From: Plectosphaerella cucumerina
Lineage: Eukaryota > Ascomycota > Sordariomycetes > Glomerellales > Plectosphaerellaceae
Length of the DNA: 64,000 bases
NCBI GenBank assembly: GCA_020746995.1
Contig: JAGPXD010000002.1
Span: forward strand, 4,154,001 to 4,218,000
Direction of reading: 5' to 3'
Shown: positions 55,384-64,000 of the stretch, one piece after another
Numbering within the stretch: position 1 is the stretch's first letter
Layout: every line of letters starts with the position of its first letter
Translations under genes and position numbers: made by a program
Notes under the pieces: generated by a model
The model's database searches: none
Seen by the model: the letters and a program-made list of their open reading frames with translations, nothing else
Told to the model about the DNA's origin: nothing

Positions 55384-57489
55384 TCAAGCATGGGCCTGAT
55401 TGTCCTCTCGGTCCCGCAACCTAGCAGTCTCCGCTTCCCTTCCAACGCCGAGCAGTGGCTGTCCTTCCAGCGTAAGGTCAGTGTGTCCATATCTGATCCT
55501 ATGCTCCTTCATCATGATGATTATGTCCATGCCGTTCATTCTTCCTGTAGATGGCGGCAAGTCGATGAATCTAGAGTCCCTCACCACCGTCGACGTGAAG
55601 CCAAGGACTTCAGGCCCCCTCGCCAGCCATCGAAATACCATGCTTGCGATGCCTGCAAGGAGGAGAGCCCCGCATGATATGCACCCTAGCGTAATCCACA
55701 GCCTGGAAATCGAGTAAACCGTGATTGGGGTAGTTGATGGTACTCCAGCAGTAATGTTGTGTGTCATGGTGCTGTTTGGAGCTCCAGCACTCGCGCCAAC
55801 TGCGGCTCCTTGCGTCTGGCTGAGCAGAAGGTAGGTGTTTAGAATTTGGCCAAGCCTCTGACTAAAGACAAGACGATCCAGAGTCCTGCCCTCGAACAGG
55901 TTTCCGTAATGGCTGAAGGCGGTGCTGGCAAGACTGGGGCTGCTGAGGTATGCCAGCACAAGATCAGGACGCAGGAGTCTTGCTGTTGATTCCGGCAGAT
56001 TGCGGGATAAACAACCCCAGACACTGGGGAAATTGAAGTGGGAGATCTTCTCGGATGCGTGTCTCTTAGTCGACGGACGCTGGGATGTGACTTTGCACTT
56101 TCGAGTCGAGATGGAGTCGGGTCGTTCACAGACAATGCTGGACTCCACATATACCTGACGCACGTCGCACATAGCTCTCAAGTGGCCTAAAGGGAAATCT
56201 TTCTCAAGATCGCGGTATTGGCCTTGAAACAGAAGGGTTGTGTCTCCAAAGCGAATGTCCGACTCGTCGATGAACCTTTCAGGGCTGTTGTTGTACATGT
56301 CGATCTGCCGGGACAAGTCTTCCTCTTGAGATTCCGACAACTCATGCTGTCTGCTTGAGGAGTCATTGGTCCAGTAGCTGTTCACGAAGTTGTTGACAGC
56401 TATTTTCCACTGATGCAGGATCCCCGGGTCTGTTGTGCTAGCCGTGCCCTGCCACGTGCCGTTTGCAGCTTTAGGCCAGTCCCAATATATGTGCAGATGA
56501 TCATAAGCATTGACAGTGATTTCGTGGCAGTCAAGCTGAATGTACGTCGACTCGACGGATAAGGTCGTGTTGCCTATGGGGATCTGGGCGATGGGGATTC
56601 CGGCCAAAGAAGAGAATTCCTCGGCTCCAAGTGGGGCTACGAGGCCATCTCTCCAGAGGCTCTCCTTGTTGTCGTCTGGTCCATCTCCCGTTGGGAGATA
56701 GGGAATCTTGATGTTGCCCCATAGATCCATGGGGTCCAGCTTTGCGGGCTCCGGTGCCATGAGGAGAGTGGTGAAGAGAAGTTGCAAGTCGGCAACGAAT
56801 CTTTGACCAATTCTGAAGCTTGGGTCGTTGTCGGGGTCAGCACAGCCGCTCTCGTGTAAGTTGTCGAACCACGCGATGTGACTTGTCGTGTTTTTGAAGG
56901 AGAGGCGGGAGGTAAGAATGCGCAAGATAGATTGCGAGCCCAGCGGGGAAAGTGTCCAGAATAGTAGCAATGATAAACCCAGGGGGTTCAGGGAACGGAG
57001 CTGGATTTGCGTGGTAAGAGCAGAGCCGACAGTGCGGCTACCAAGCAGCTGCTCAAGTGAGCCGAGGGTCGAACCAGTCTCGAGTTTCCAGCGTGATGCC
57101 TCGTACATGAGCCGCCCGAAGATCGAGGCTAAGAAGATGGGAAACAGTGTTGCGAGGACCGCCATAGCATTCGCCCAAGGAAAGCTGAAGCTGGATTCGA
57201 CATCTTTTCCATCCAGCTGATGTAATGCTGTCATGAAACCGAGCAAGGTGAGAGGGACCAAGATGGAGATGACGTCGGCAGTAACCTTCCACGGATCCAA
57301 TTTGTTGTCCATCATTCCGAAATGTGGTTGGGAAGCTTTGGATATTATTTCTGAAGCCGCCGATGGGTTACTTGGCCTTGGGCCATCCCTGTTTGATGCC
57401 ACGTGCGGCAAGGTAAGTGAAGATTCGGAAGAGCGCTTTGTCGAGCTCTTTGCCATTTTTCGATATGCTCGAGGTGCAGAGTATGACAT
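55384..57489 (-). CDS. Multi-pass membrane protein of unknown function
   Basis: A single-exon protein of 701 aa. The first 60 residues are basic and Ser-rich. Then come WKVTADVISILVPLTLLGFM (about 68-90), FPWANAMAVLATLFPIFLASI (about 103-123) and LGLSLLLFWTLSP (about 172-185) as membrane segments. After a large region with N-glycosylation sites (for example NTTLS, NGTWQ), a last membrane segment lies near residues 618-640 (LWITLGCISCGALLLAGIASMVF). This layout fits a fungal family of large membrane proteins with three N-terminal segments, a long outer loop and one C-terminal segment. Function is unknown. A second Met at 57456 (MAKSS) is an equally possible start. Confidence 0.8.
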   Translation of the reverse strand: MSYSAPRAYRKMAKSSTKRSSESSLTLPHVASNRDGPRPSNPSAASEIISKASQPHFGMMDNKLDPWKVTADVISILVPLTLLGFMTALHQLDGKDVESSFSFPWANAMAVLATLFPIFLASIFGRLMYEASRWKLETGSTLGSLEQLLGSRTVGSALTTQIQLRSLNPLGLSLLLFWTLSPLGSQSILRILTSRLSFKNTTSHIAWFDNLHESGCADPDNDPSFRIGQRFVADLQLLFTTLLMAPEPAKLDPMDLWGNIKIPYLPTGDGPDDNKESLWRDGLVAPLGAEEFSSLAGIPIAQIPIGNTTLSVESTYIQLDCHEITVNAYDHLHIYWDWPKAANGTWQGTASTTDPGILHQWKIAVNNFVNSYWTNDSSSRQHELSESQEEDLSRQIDMYNNSPERFIDESDIRFGDTTLLFQGQYRDLEKDFPLGHLRAMCDVRQVYVESSIVCERPDSISTRKCKVTSQRPSTKRHASEKISHFNFPSVWGCLSRNLPESTARLLRPDLVLAYLSSPSLASTAFSHYGNLFEGRTLDRLVFSQRLGQILNTYLLLSQTQGAAVGASAGAPNSTMTHNITAGVPSTTPITVYSISRLWITLGCISCGALLLAGIASMVFRWLARGPEVLGFTSTVVRDSRFIDLPPSTGRMNGMDIIIMMKEHRIRYGHTDLTLEGQPLLGVGREAETARLRDREDNQAHA

Positions 57490-58047
57490 GCGAATGGAGG
57501 TCCGGGAGCAATGGTATTGATTACAAGGTATGAGAGTGCGGAGGGCAGATGTTGTATTGGGGGGATGGGGCTGGAGCCTTATCCGGGTCGGTGCAAGAGG
57601 CAGCCGAGCAACGAGGCGTTAGATAGCCGCCTGCATAGCCAATCCCTGGCTTTTCTCGGGAAAGATGAGAAACTCGACCAATGGATATTGTTGTAAGAAG
57701 AATGCCAGCGGCAGGCAGGCGCTTGTGGCACCCAGCGCCGATGCCTGGTAGGCGCGCGCGACGCTCGCTTCGATCTGGTGCCTTAATCAGAAAGGGGAAA
57801 ATTTGTCTCGCTGCAGCTACATGTATCTTTTGATCCCAATACTCAGTTTTTGAGATTGCTTTGCTTCCATAAACTTACTCTTCCCAGCTTACGTACCTAT
57901 GAGTATAAATTGTTCAGTTACTCCCGTGGTGGGAGTGATTCGAGCACTACCTTAGTTCCCAGAGCCAGATCGCACAACATTTTCGTCGAGTCAATAGCAA
58001 CCCCAAATCTGTTGGTAAGCTGTTTGCACTATTAATTGTGTGTCCTC
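57490..58047. other. Spacer between two minus-strand membrane protein genes
   Basis: About 560 bases with no gene. It should hold the promoter of the 701-aa protein. Confidence 0.5.
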
Positions 58048-59298
58048 TCAGTGCATCTCCCGAGCCAACCGCTCACTCCCATACAGCTCCTGCGGCGTTC
58101 TAGTCCGGCCCGCCACAATGCCTCCATCTCCTTCTGTTCCTAATGCTTGTGGGGCCGGCCAGCCCTGCTGCTGTTGCCACCCACCACCTGAGCCGGCCAA
58201 CTCGGTCGACCCCGGGGATATGGCCTTCCCCTGAGCTTGCCAGGCATACCAATCGCCGCCCACACCCGGATGCGGTCCTTGTTGATCGGGGTGATACACC
58301 ATGCCTCCGTTTCCGCTGTTCTGCTGCACAGCAGCGGCCGAGCTTTCGCGGTTCTTGCGGCGGCGGCGAAGAAGCCACCAGACAAGTGCCCCGACGAGCA
58401 AGAGGAAGACCACGGGTCCTGCGACGGCACCTGCGATCCAAGTAAGGTTCTGCTTCTCGCCGCCTTGTGCCGGGGCCCCACTGGGTGGTGGTTCGTTTTG
58501 AGATGTGCTGCTGGCGCCAGCGTTGGCTGTTGCCCCTGAGGAGGGAACGTCGGTCGGTGTTGGTGATGATGCTTCTGTCGGACAACCCAGGTTAGCTATG
58601 CGCGAGTCTTCGAAGTCACTGACCACACGTTACCTGATGTTGTCTCTACGGGGATGTGTACGTAGAGTGTATTTGCCTGCCAGTTGTCGCGGCACTCTAC
58701 GAAGAACAGGGCCTCATCGGCGACTTCGCTCTTGTAGGTCTTGTACACCGAGATGCTTCCGCAGGCCGAGTTGCTCCCGCTTGCAAACAGTCAGCGAGAC
58801 TCGGTTCCTTCTTGGTCAGGTGGTCGTACCATGCCGAGTAGCCGCCTGCTCCGTAGATGGACCCGTTGTCGCAGCTGGTGAAAGGCAGACAATCGTTTGT
58901 ACAGCACTGGCCGTACCCGCTTGTTCGCCGGACGCTGCTGCCGGCGCCCACGCACTTTGACGCCTCGGCTGGGAAGGAGGCCTTGTCAGTAGCTGTACGA
59001 ACATAGGCGCCGATCCACGGCGTACTTACTGACGGTGCCCTGGATGTGCCAGCCAATGAACTCGGGCGAGGCCTCGACGCTGGCAAGAACTTCAGCGTCC
59101 GTGGAGCCCACGACAATGACGCGGTCGGCCATCACAACGTGACGATGGAAAACGTGGAAAGCAGAAGGCTCTGGGACTCGGGACGTGGGGTGCATCTGCT
59201 CTTCATATGGATCAAGGACCGGCGGCAAACCTCGCGGGCCTAGCCGAGGGGGCAAGGATCAGGCAAAGTGTGGCACAAGAGCACCGGTGGGCCATCAT
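58048..59298 (-). CDS. Cys-rich single-pass membrane protein
   Basis: The core exons are 59170-59030, 58968-58830, 58779-58634 and 58574-58048. Introns of 61, 50 and 59 nt have clear donor, branch and acceptor. The exon 59298-59220 is proposed because it encodes a signal-like start (CATLCLILAPSA) and splices in phase across a 49-nt intron with a weak branch. With it the protein is 343 aa; starting at Met 59132 (MADRVIVVGS) gives 304 aa. The outer part has Cys-rich blocks such as GYGQCCTNDCLPFTSCDNG and a second block ending FFVECRDNW. A Ser/Thr/Pro stalk leads to one membrane segment (WIAGAVAGPVVFLLLVGALV) and a basic RRRRK stop, followed by a Gly/Gln-rich cytosolic tail. This is the layout of fungal wall-sensor-like proteins, but no named domain is recognised. 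Confidence 0.75.
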
Positions 59299-59950
59299 TG
59301 GAGGATTCGCATATGCTGCGACGATGCGGGTGGCTAGCTACATGAAGAGGCGTACATCGGTTTGCGTGATAGGCTGGATGAGGCAGCTGAGATGGTTGAT
59401 CCTTCGAGGTCAGGGGTCAGGGGTGCTTGGTGGGAGAAGCAAAGGGGAGGGATAAGGTATGGCGCAGCGATGCGACCGATAGCCTGCAGGATGCACGGTA
59501 ACCCGGTCTTTGGAGGATGCGGAATTTTTTTCGTCTTCGTGCCTGTGACCAGCCTCGCATGGGGAGTCATGAAGATCCCCTCGTCGATTCGATGTTCAAG
59601 ATGGACGTTGAAGCGGCCAGGGCCGGGGCCTTCACGTCCCTCGACAATTGGAGGCGGAGTTTTGAGAAGACCTTCTTTGTAAGACGGCCCAGATATCAAG
59701 CCGTCTCATTTTCATGACCAGAGCTTCAAGTGTCCAGGCCCGATGTCACGGCATGATGTCAGCGATGAAGAAGATTCCGAGTTTGGTGACTCCTCTGCAA
59801 TTGAAAGGGTCTGCTTCAAGATTAATATTCGGGTTTGCCATAGCAATTGAACCCCACATTTTGGTCGAATTAATGAAAGGTAGGTAGTACGCTGTCGCTT
59901 CCGCTGAACTAGACATCGCCATCACGGTGCATCACCATCGGATGAATCGC
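59299..59950. other. Upstream region of the Cys-rich membrane protein
   Basis: Promoter of the membrane protein gene and 3'UTR of the following gene. No gene is seen. Confidence 0.5.
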
Positions 59951-60577
59951 TCAGAACCACCCCGCAAACGGAATAACCATCCTCCCCGCCGCGTTGCCGC
60001 TGACGGTCTCAACAGGCGGTGCTGTCTCGGACGGGCTGCTCTCCGGCGGTGCGGTGATGGAGGAAGAGGAAGACCCCGTCGCAGAGGGCTCCGAGGCGGT
60101 CGAGTTGTCGGCACCAAAGGTAGGCATGGGGATCACGGGGGTGTCGAGATAATCGGTAACGGAGGCGACGGGGCGGCACGTGCCGTCCTGGGCGACGACG
60201 TCGAACGCGGTGCTGCAGCTGGCGCCGGCGCAGCCGCTGCCGTCGCAGGGGAAGTCGAGGAAGACGGTGGGCACGGCGTCGGGGCACTCGCATGAGAGGG
60301 TGAGGGTCGACATGATGATGCAGGCGGGGAGGATGCAGGTCGAGCACAGTTCGCGCGTTTCGGTGACGGTCGGGCAGCCAGCGATGGAAGGCTGTGAGAC
60401 GGCGGCGGTGGGCACGGTACGGGAGGTGACTCCGAGGCTCATGATCTCGTCGGCGTGGCTTTCGGTGCCGTGAGCGCTGGCAACTCCGAAGCTGGGAGAG
60501 TTAGCGAACATATCGTGCATTTCTAGGGTTGGAGGCACATACAGCGCCAAGAGGGCGAGAGGAGCAGACAGCTGCAT
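59951..60577 (-). CDS. Small secreted Cys-rich protein
   Basis: A single-exon protein of 208 aa from Met 60577. The signal peptide is MQLSAPLALLALYVPPTLE-like; a Met nine codons upstream would lengthen it. Residues about 65-140 hold ten Cys in GCPTVTETRELCSTCILPAC and later CEC, CDGSGC and CSTAF. This could be a compact disulfide-bonded domain; CP-TVT-...-C-x-x-C patterns recur in small fungal wall or secreted proteins. The last 55 residues are Ser/Thr/Pro-rich, as in glycosylated linkers, and end RMVIPFAGWF, which is too short to be a clear GPI signal. Function unknown; an effector role is only a possibility. Confidence 0.75.
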   Translation of the reverse strand: MQLSAPLALLALYVPPTLEMHDMFANSPSFGVASAHGTESHADEIMSLGVTSRTVPTAAVSQPSIAGCPTVTETRELCSTCILPACIIMSTLTLSCECPDAVPTVFLDFPCDGSGCAGASCSTAFDVVAQDGTCRPVASVTDYLDTPVIPMPTFGADNSTASEPSATGSSSSSITAPPESSPSETAPPVETVSGNAAGRMVIPFAGWF

Positions 60578-61182
60578 CGTGAAAAGAGAATGTGAGGGCA
60601 TCAAAAGTCGCGGGGAACTCGGAGCTCGAACAAGGATCTCATGTGAGGGCTGGCTCGTCAGCTCAAGTACTGCTCCCGAGGGGCTGGGCCACGCGGCGTC
60701 TTCAGCCGTTCTATTTATTACCCCCGCCGGATCCCTCCTAAATCGAACTCAACTTCCGGCCGTTTTCCCCGCAAAGCAGCGCTGCGCTACTCCGGTGTCT
60801 GCTGCCCACGAGTGGTGTGGGAGCACCGATCACTGCGAATCCCATCCTTGGCCATGACCAACCGGTGGTCCTTCCGCCTCTTCCTGGCCTGTCAACTCGG
60901 CGATCAACCCTTGGAAGATGACCCCTGTCGGCGGCGGCAGTCCTACGAAGCCGCCGCGTCTGGACCAGTCCCGGCCCGCCGTCAGGCGGTCATGCCACCG
61001 TTGGAGGGGGAACGTGCCGCTTGATCCTCGCTAGGAAGCCCGCCAGCCCCCAATACGAGGTCGCCAAGTTCAGGTTTGACTGGCCACCGAACAATGGGTG
61101 AGACCGATACGAGGGTGCTCATTGCAGCCTAGCAGGGCATCCATCTCATCGCATTTCTCCCTCGGTTCTCTCCCTGGCGACA
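60578..61182. other. Spacer between secreted protein and TauD genes
   Basis: About 600 bases with no gene. The minus-strand text near 60711-60720 reads TAATAAATAG, a weak TATA-like candidate for the secreted protein gene. Confidence 0.4.
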
Positions 61183-62315
61183 TCACCGCTCCTCATCCTC
61201 ATCCTGCTTCCTCTGCCCGAATGCCGGCTGTGGCACCGAACCGTACGGCAGCAACCTGACCATGTGTCGCCTTTCCCCGTCTTTGAAGTCAGGTACGGCG
61301 CTGTGCGCTGCCGTGCGCTGATCCCACACGACGACGGTCCCCTTCTCCCAGCGCACGCGGCAGCTAAAGTCCATACTGCGGATGTGGTTGTGCAGGAAGC
61401 CCAGCAGCGCGTCCGACTCCTCAGGGAGGAAGCCGTCGACGCGGCGTGCGATGGTAGGGTTGACGAAGAGCGCTGGGCGGCCCGTGACCGGGTGTCGGAT
61501 GACAAGTGGATGCGTCGTCGAGACAGCCTCACGGAGAGCGCGCTCGGTGCCTAGGCGTGCAACTTCGCCGACCGATGCGGATGTGTGGAAGAGACGAAGC
61601 GGGTGCAGTGTCGAGCGGAAAGCCGGGGAGAGGGCGTCGTAGGCTTCAGTCAGGGAGGTGAAGGCCGTGTCACCGCCGCCTGAGGCTGGGGTCTCGAGGA
61701 CCCAGAAGAGTGTTGTCGATGGCACGTTTGGCGTGAAGGTCTGGTCTATGTGCCAGAGGTCATACGTCGTGCGCGCACCGAGAAGCTGTCGCAGATTACC
61801 GGCCTCCTCGTCAGCGTAGACGACGTGGAACTCGGGCCCGGTGCCTTTGGGATAGCCCATGGTTGCGTGCTGGCGATCGGTCAGAGGGGTTCACGGACAG
61901 AGGTGCGAGATGCATGCCTGATGGAGAGGCCCATAGTGACGGGCAATCTCCAGCTGCTTGTCGAAGCCAGCATCCGCAAAGTCTTGATCTCTCTGTCGCG
62001 GGTGTCAGTTCATGTCGCCAGAGATGAAGCGGCGGAAGATGTTCTCACAAAGACGAGAACTCCCCTCTCGGCCGCCAGTAGCGCTACTTCGTCGAGGCCG
62101 GCTTTGGACAGCTGGCTCAGCTGGACGCCTCGGATCTCCGTGCCGATGCGAGGCGTAATGTTTTGCGTCGTGGTGCCAGGCCCCAGAATGGTCGACTTGT
62201 TCGATTGAGCACGAAGGCCGGGCTCGTCGCCCTCAAAGGCAGCGACATTGACGGTGGCGGCGAACCCATCTGGTCGGGTAGGCAAATACGCCGGGTACAA
62301 CGGTTCTGAAGGCAT
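61183..62315 (-). CDS. TauD/TfdA-type 2-oxoglutarate dioxygenase, sulfonate dioxygenase-like
   Basis: The three-exon model is 62315-62049, 61992-61918 and 61869-61183, giving 342 aa. Intron 1 is 56 nt with GTGAGA and AACTGAC. Intron 2 is 48 nt and starts with GC (GCATGC), with a TCTGACC branch and GCCAG. No GT donor gives an in-frame intron of usable length. The protein joins RDQDFADAGFDKQLEIARHYGPLHQ to HATMGYPKGTG as in TauD relatives. Iron ligands are visible as His154 and Asp156 in LWHIDQTF and His303 in RTAAHSAVPDF. The Arg pair at 314-315 (GERRHMVRL) fits the 2-oxoglutarate salt bridge. The family hydroxylates taurine, other sulfonates or related compounds, releasing sulfite. The neighbouring divergent transporter suggests an uptake-plus-breakdown unit. 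Confidence 0.92.
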
Positions 62316-62377
62316 GGCGAGTGCTTGTTTGTGTCTGAATAGTGTTTGGGTGAAAGTAACCGATGGACTTCACATCT

Positions 62378-62385
62378 GATATATC
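62378..62385 (-). promoter_or_regulatory. TATA-like element of the TauD gene
   Basis: GATATATC, palindromic, lies 63 nt before the ATG at 62315. Confidence 0.4.
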
Positions 62386-62410
62386 AACCGGCTACATCCC
62401 GCCTCACTCT

Positions 62411-62510
62411 ATCGCGGCAACACATCTCTTATGCCGAAAATGGCGCGATAAGCCACAGGATCTATCGGTTCTTTCACCATCATCGGGGAGTTTAGAGGAA
62501 ACATGCTTCC
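62411..62510. repeat. Direct repeat, copy A
   Basis: About 100 bases similar to copy B (62539-62637). Shared blocks, in order, are ATC-CGGCAACACA, ATGGCGCGA..A..CCACA, a CCATCA run followed by GGGAG, TAAGAGG-like text, and CATGCTTCC. The copies have diverged by many substitutions. Confidence 0.7.
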
Positions 62511-62538
62511 CGCTTGGCAATGGTCACCGCCACGCTTC

Positions 62539-62637
62539 ATCACGGCAACACAACTCATCACTCCGAGATGGCGCGACATGCCACACGATCCTGTACTCCC
62601 TTCTACCATCACGGGAGATAAGAGGCACCATGCTTCC
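62539..62637. repeat. Direct repeat, copy B
   Basis: Second copy, offset about 128 bases from copy A, with the same order of blocks. Both contain ATGGCGCGA, which overlaps the half-site ATGGC of sulfur-regulator targets (inference). Confidence 0.7.
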
Positions 62638-63002
62638 GTGTCCGTCAGGGCCGGCTCTCCTACGGAAGCATCACGACATCCGATCGCCGAATGGCGACAT
62701 TCGCCGCATCGGCCCCATCGCCGACGCGAATTGCCCCGTACGGCACCTCCATCGGCCCTCCCCGACGCAGAAATCGATCGCCGACCGGGGACCGGGCGCC
62801 CGCGATGCGACCCTCGCGCCTCCCCGTGCCCGCGGGCTCTGCTCGGTCGGCGCCCTTCGCAATGGCATCATCTTATGGCGTATGTCGCCGTGCACTGGAC
62901 GTCTGTCGGGTGGCTGTCGACTGCAGGCTTTTTCATCCCGACTCAGACCGAGCCTGGAACTTCGCCATACGCTTGAACAGTCCGGCGCCAAGTCGCGATA
63001 TC

Positions 63003-63009
63003 ATATAAG
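63003..63009 (+). promoter_or_regulatory. TATA-like element of the Dal5-type transporter
   Basis: ATATAAG lies 118 nt before the ATG at 63127. Confidence 0.45.
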
Positions 63010-63126
63010 GTCTCGAGGGAGGAAGCTTGACTTTGCATCTCCAACGGCACTTCACCATTGTCGACAGAACCGCCATCTTATCGTCCCTTGATCTCTACCA
63101 AGGACTGGCCTATTCACACCTTCGAC

Positions 63127-64000
63127 ATGGCGACCAAAGAAACCGCTGAGGTCTCGTCGGCCTCGGCCTCAGCCGACAACAGCATCGCCGCCCGCCCAGA
63201 GTCCACCAGTTGGCTGGCTCGCGTGCACCCTTACTTCAAGGACCCGGAGCACGTTCTCGTCTTCAAGCTCGACACCCTCCTTCTCTCCTGGGCCTTCGTC
63301 GCCGGTCTCATGAAGGATATGGACCAGTCCGCCACCACTGCGGCCTACGTCTCTGGTATGAAGGAGTCTCTTTCGCTGTACGGCAATGAGCTTGTCCAGT
63401 TCACGACATTCTTCTCCATCGGCTACGCCCTCTTCATCGTCCCCTCGCAGCTTGTTCAGACCCGCGTCCGCCCCTCGCTGTGGCTGCCCATCTGCGAGAT
63501 CATCTGGGGCGCTTTCACTCTGGTCACCTTTGCCGCGCGCAATGCCCAGACTGTCTACGCCCTGCGCTTCTTCCTCGGCGTCTTCGAGGCCACTTCGTGG
63601 CCCGGTATCGTCAACCTCATCTTCAACTGGTACAAACCCTCGGAGCTCGGCAAGCGCCTCGCCATCTTCGGTGTCAGCGGCGTGGCCGGCAACATGTTCC
63701 TCGGCATCCTCCAGGCCGCTCTCTACCGCAACCTCAACGGCGCCCACGGCCTCGAGGGCTGGCAGTGGCTCTTTATCATCAGCGGCATCATGACCATGGT
63801 CTGGGGCGCATACGGCCTCCTCATCGTCCCCGACACCCCCGCCACCTCTCGCGCCTACTGGCTCACCCCCGAAGAGCGCCTGCTCGCTTCTTCACGCATG
63901 ACCGACGCCGGCACTGCCACCCAGGAGTTCATCCGCGGCCGCGCCCTCTGGGATCGCCTGCGCAACCTCTTCTTCAACCCTATCGGCTACCTCTTCCTCG
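63127..64000 (+). CDS. Dal5-type anion:cation symporter (major facilitator), partial at the window end
   Basis: The open frame runs from Met 63127 off the window end, 291 codons so far, with no intron seen. The hydrophilic start is followed by membrane segments such as FKLDTLLLSWAFVAGLMKDM, TTFFSIGYALFIVPSQLV, and LWLPICEIIWGAFTLVTFAA. RFFLGVFEATSWPGIVNLIFNWY is typical of the fungal allantoate/pantothenate/sulfonate anion:cation symporter family, as is the later GWQWLFIISGIMTMVWG. Members carry allantoate, vitamins, cysteine or sulfonates across the plasma membrane. Being head-to-head with a TauD gene, this one may import the sulfonate substrate; that is inference. Confidence 0.88.
   Translation, partial: MATKETAEVSSASASADNSIAARPESTSWLARVHPYFKDPEHVLVFKLDTLLLSWAFVAGLMKDMDQSATTAAYVSGMKESLSLYGNELVQFTTFFSIGYALFIVPSQLVQTRVRPSLWLPICEIIWGAFTLVTFAARNAQTVYALRFFLGVFEATSWPGIVNLIFNWYKPSELGKRLAIFGVSGVAGNMFLGILQAALYRNLNGAHGLEGWQWLFIISGIMTMVWGAYGLLIVPDTPATSRAYWLTPEERLLASSRMTDAGTATQEFIRGRALWDRLRNLFFNPIGYLFL

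Larger units (their letters stand above)
62316..63126. promoter_or_regulatory. Shared divergent promoter of the TauD gene and the Dal5-type transporter
   Basis: 811 bases with no gene. It holds TATA-like elements next to each start and a diverged direct repeat of about 100 bases. Confidence 0.65.

Noticed and set aside
1..64000. tRNA genes, rRNA genes, CRISPR arrays, transposons
   Set aside because: I scanned by eye for B-box-like GGTTCGA text, repeated arrays, terminal repeats and transposase-like frames and saw none; a dedicated tRNA or repeat search could still find weak cases.

Overview
The window looks like nuclear DNA of a filamentous ascomycete, probably a Sordariomycete (inference). 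It is GC-rich. Genes carry short introns of 47-69 nt with CTAAC or CTGAC-like branch sites, and ATGs usually have A or C context. Several protein families are fungal: HET, Zn2Cys6, cellobiose dehydrogenase with CBM1, and BLM10. I saw no tRNA, rRNA, CRISPR array or transposon. Exon models were built by hand from reading frame plus splice signals.

Left part (1-28.6 kb): a 4.1 kb gene-free leader is followed by a large ankyrin-repeat protein. Next come a secreted amidohydrolase and the proteasome activator BLM10 (about 1963 aa, three exons). A tandem F-box-like gene and HET-domain gene follow, then a zinc-finger protein with two possible starts. A secreted HEXXH protein (four exons) and a DUF1479 dioxygenase-like gene with an unusual metal-site residue close this part.

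Middle (28.6-50.4 kb): after a 4.4 kb gene-free stretch, an Artemis/SNM1-type nuclease gene is transcribed away from a three-domain cellobiose dehydrogenase (cytochrome, flavin domain, CBM1; eight exons). Downstream are a hexose transporter, a candidate 78-residue gene, a small basic Lys/Ala/Pro-rich protein, an unknown coiled-coil protein and a cytosolic GH5 glycosidase.

Right part (50.9-64 kb): a Zn2Cys6 regulator, apparently frameshifted near its C-terminus, is divergent from an alpha-glucoside-type sugar transporter. Then come a multi-pass membrane protein, a Cys-rich single-pass membrane protein and a small secreted Cys-rich protein. A TauD-type sulfonate dioxygenase is divergent from a Dal5-type transporter that runs off the window end. 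Their shared promoter holds a diverged direct repeat.

Functionally, the cellobiose dehydrogenase, the GH5 enzyme, two sugar transporters and the Zn2Cys6 gene suggest plant-polysaccharide use. The TauD/transporter pair suggests uptake and oxidation of an organosulfonate. These groupings are inferences from position and family.
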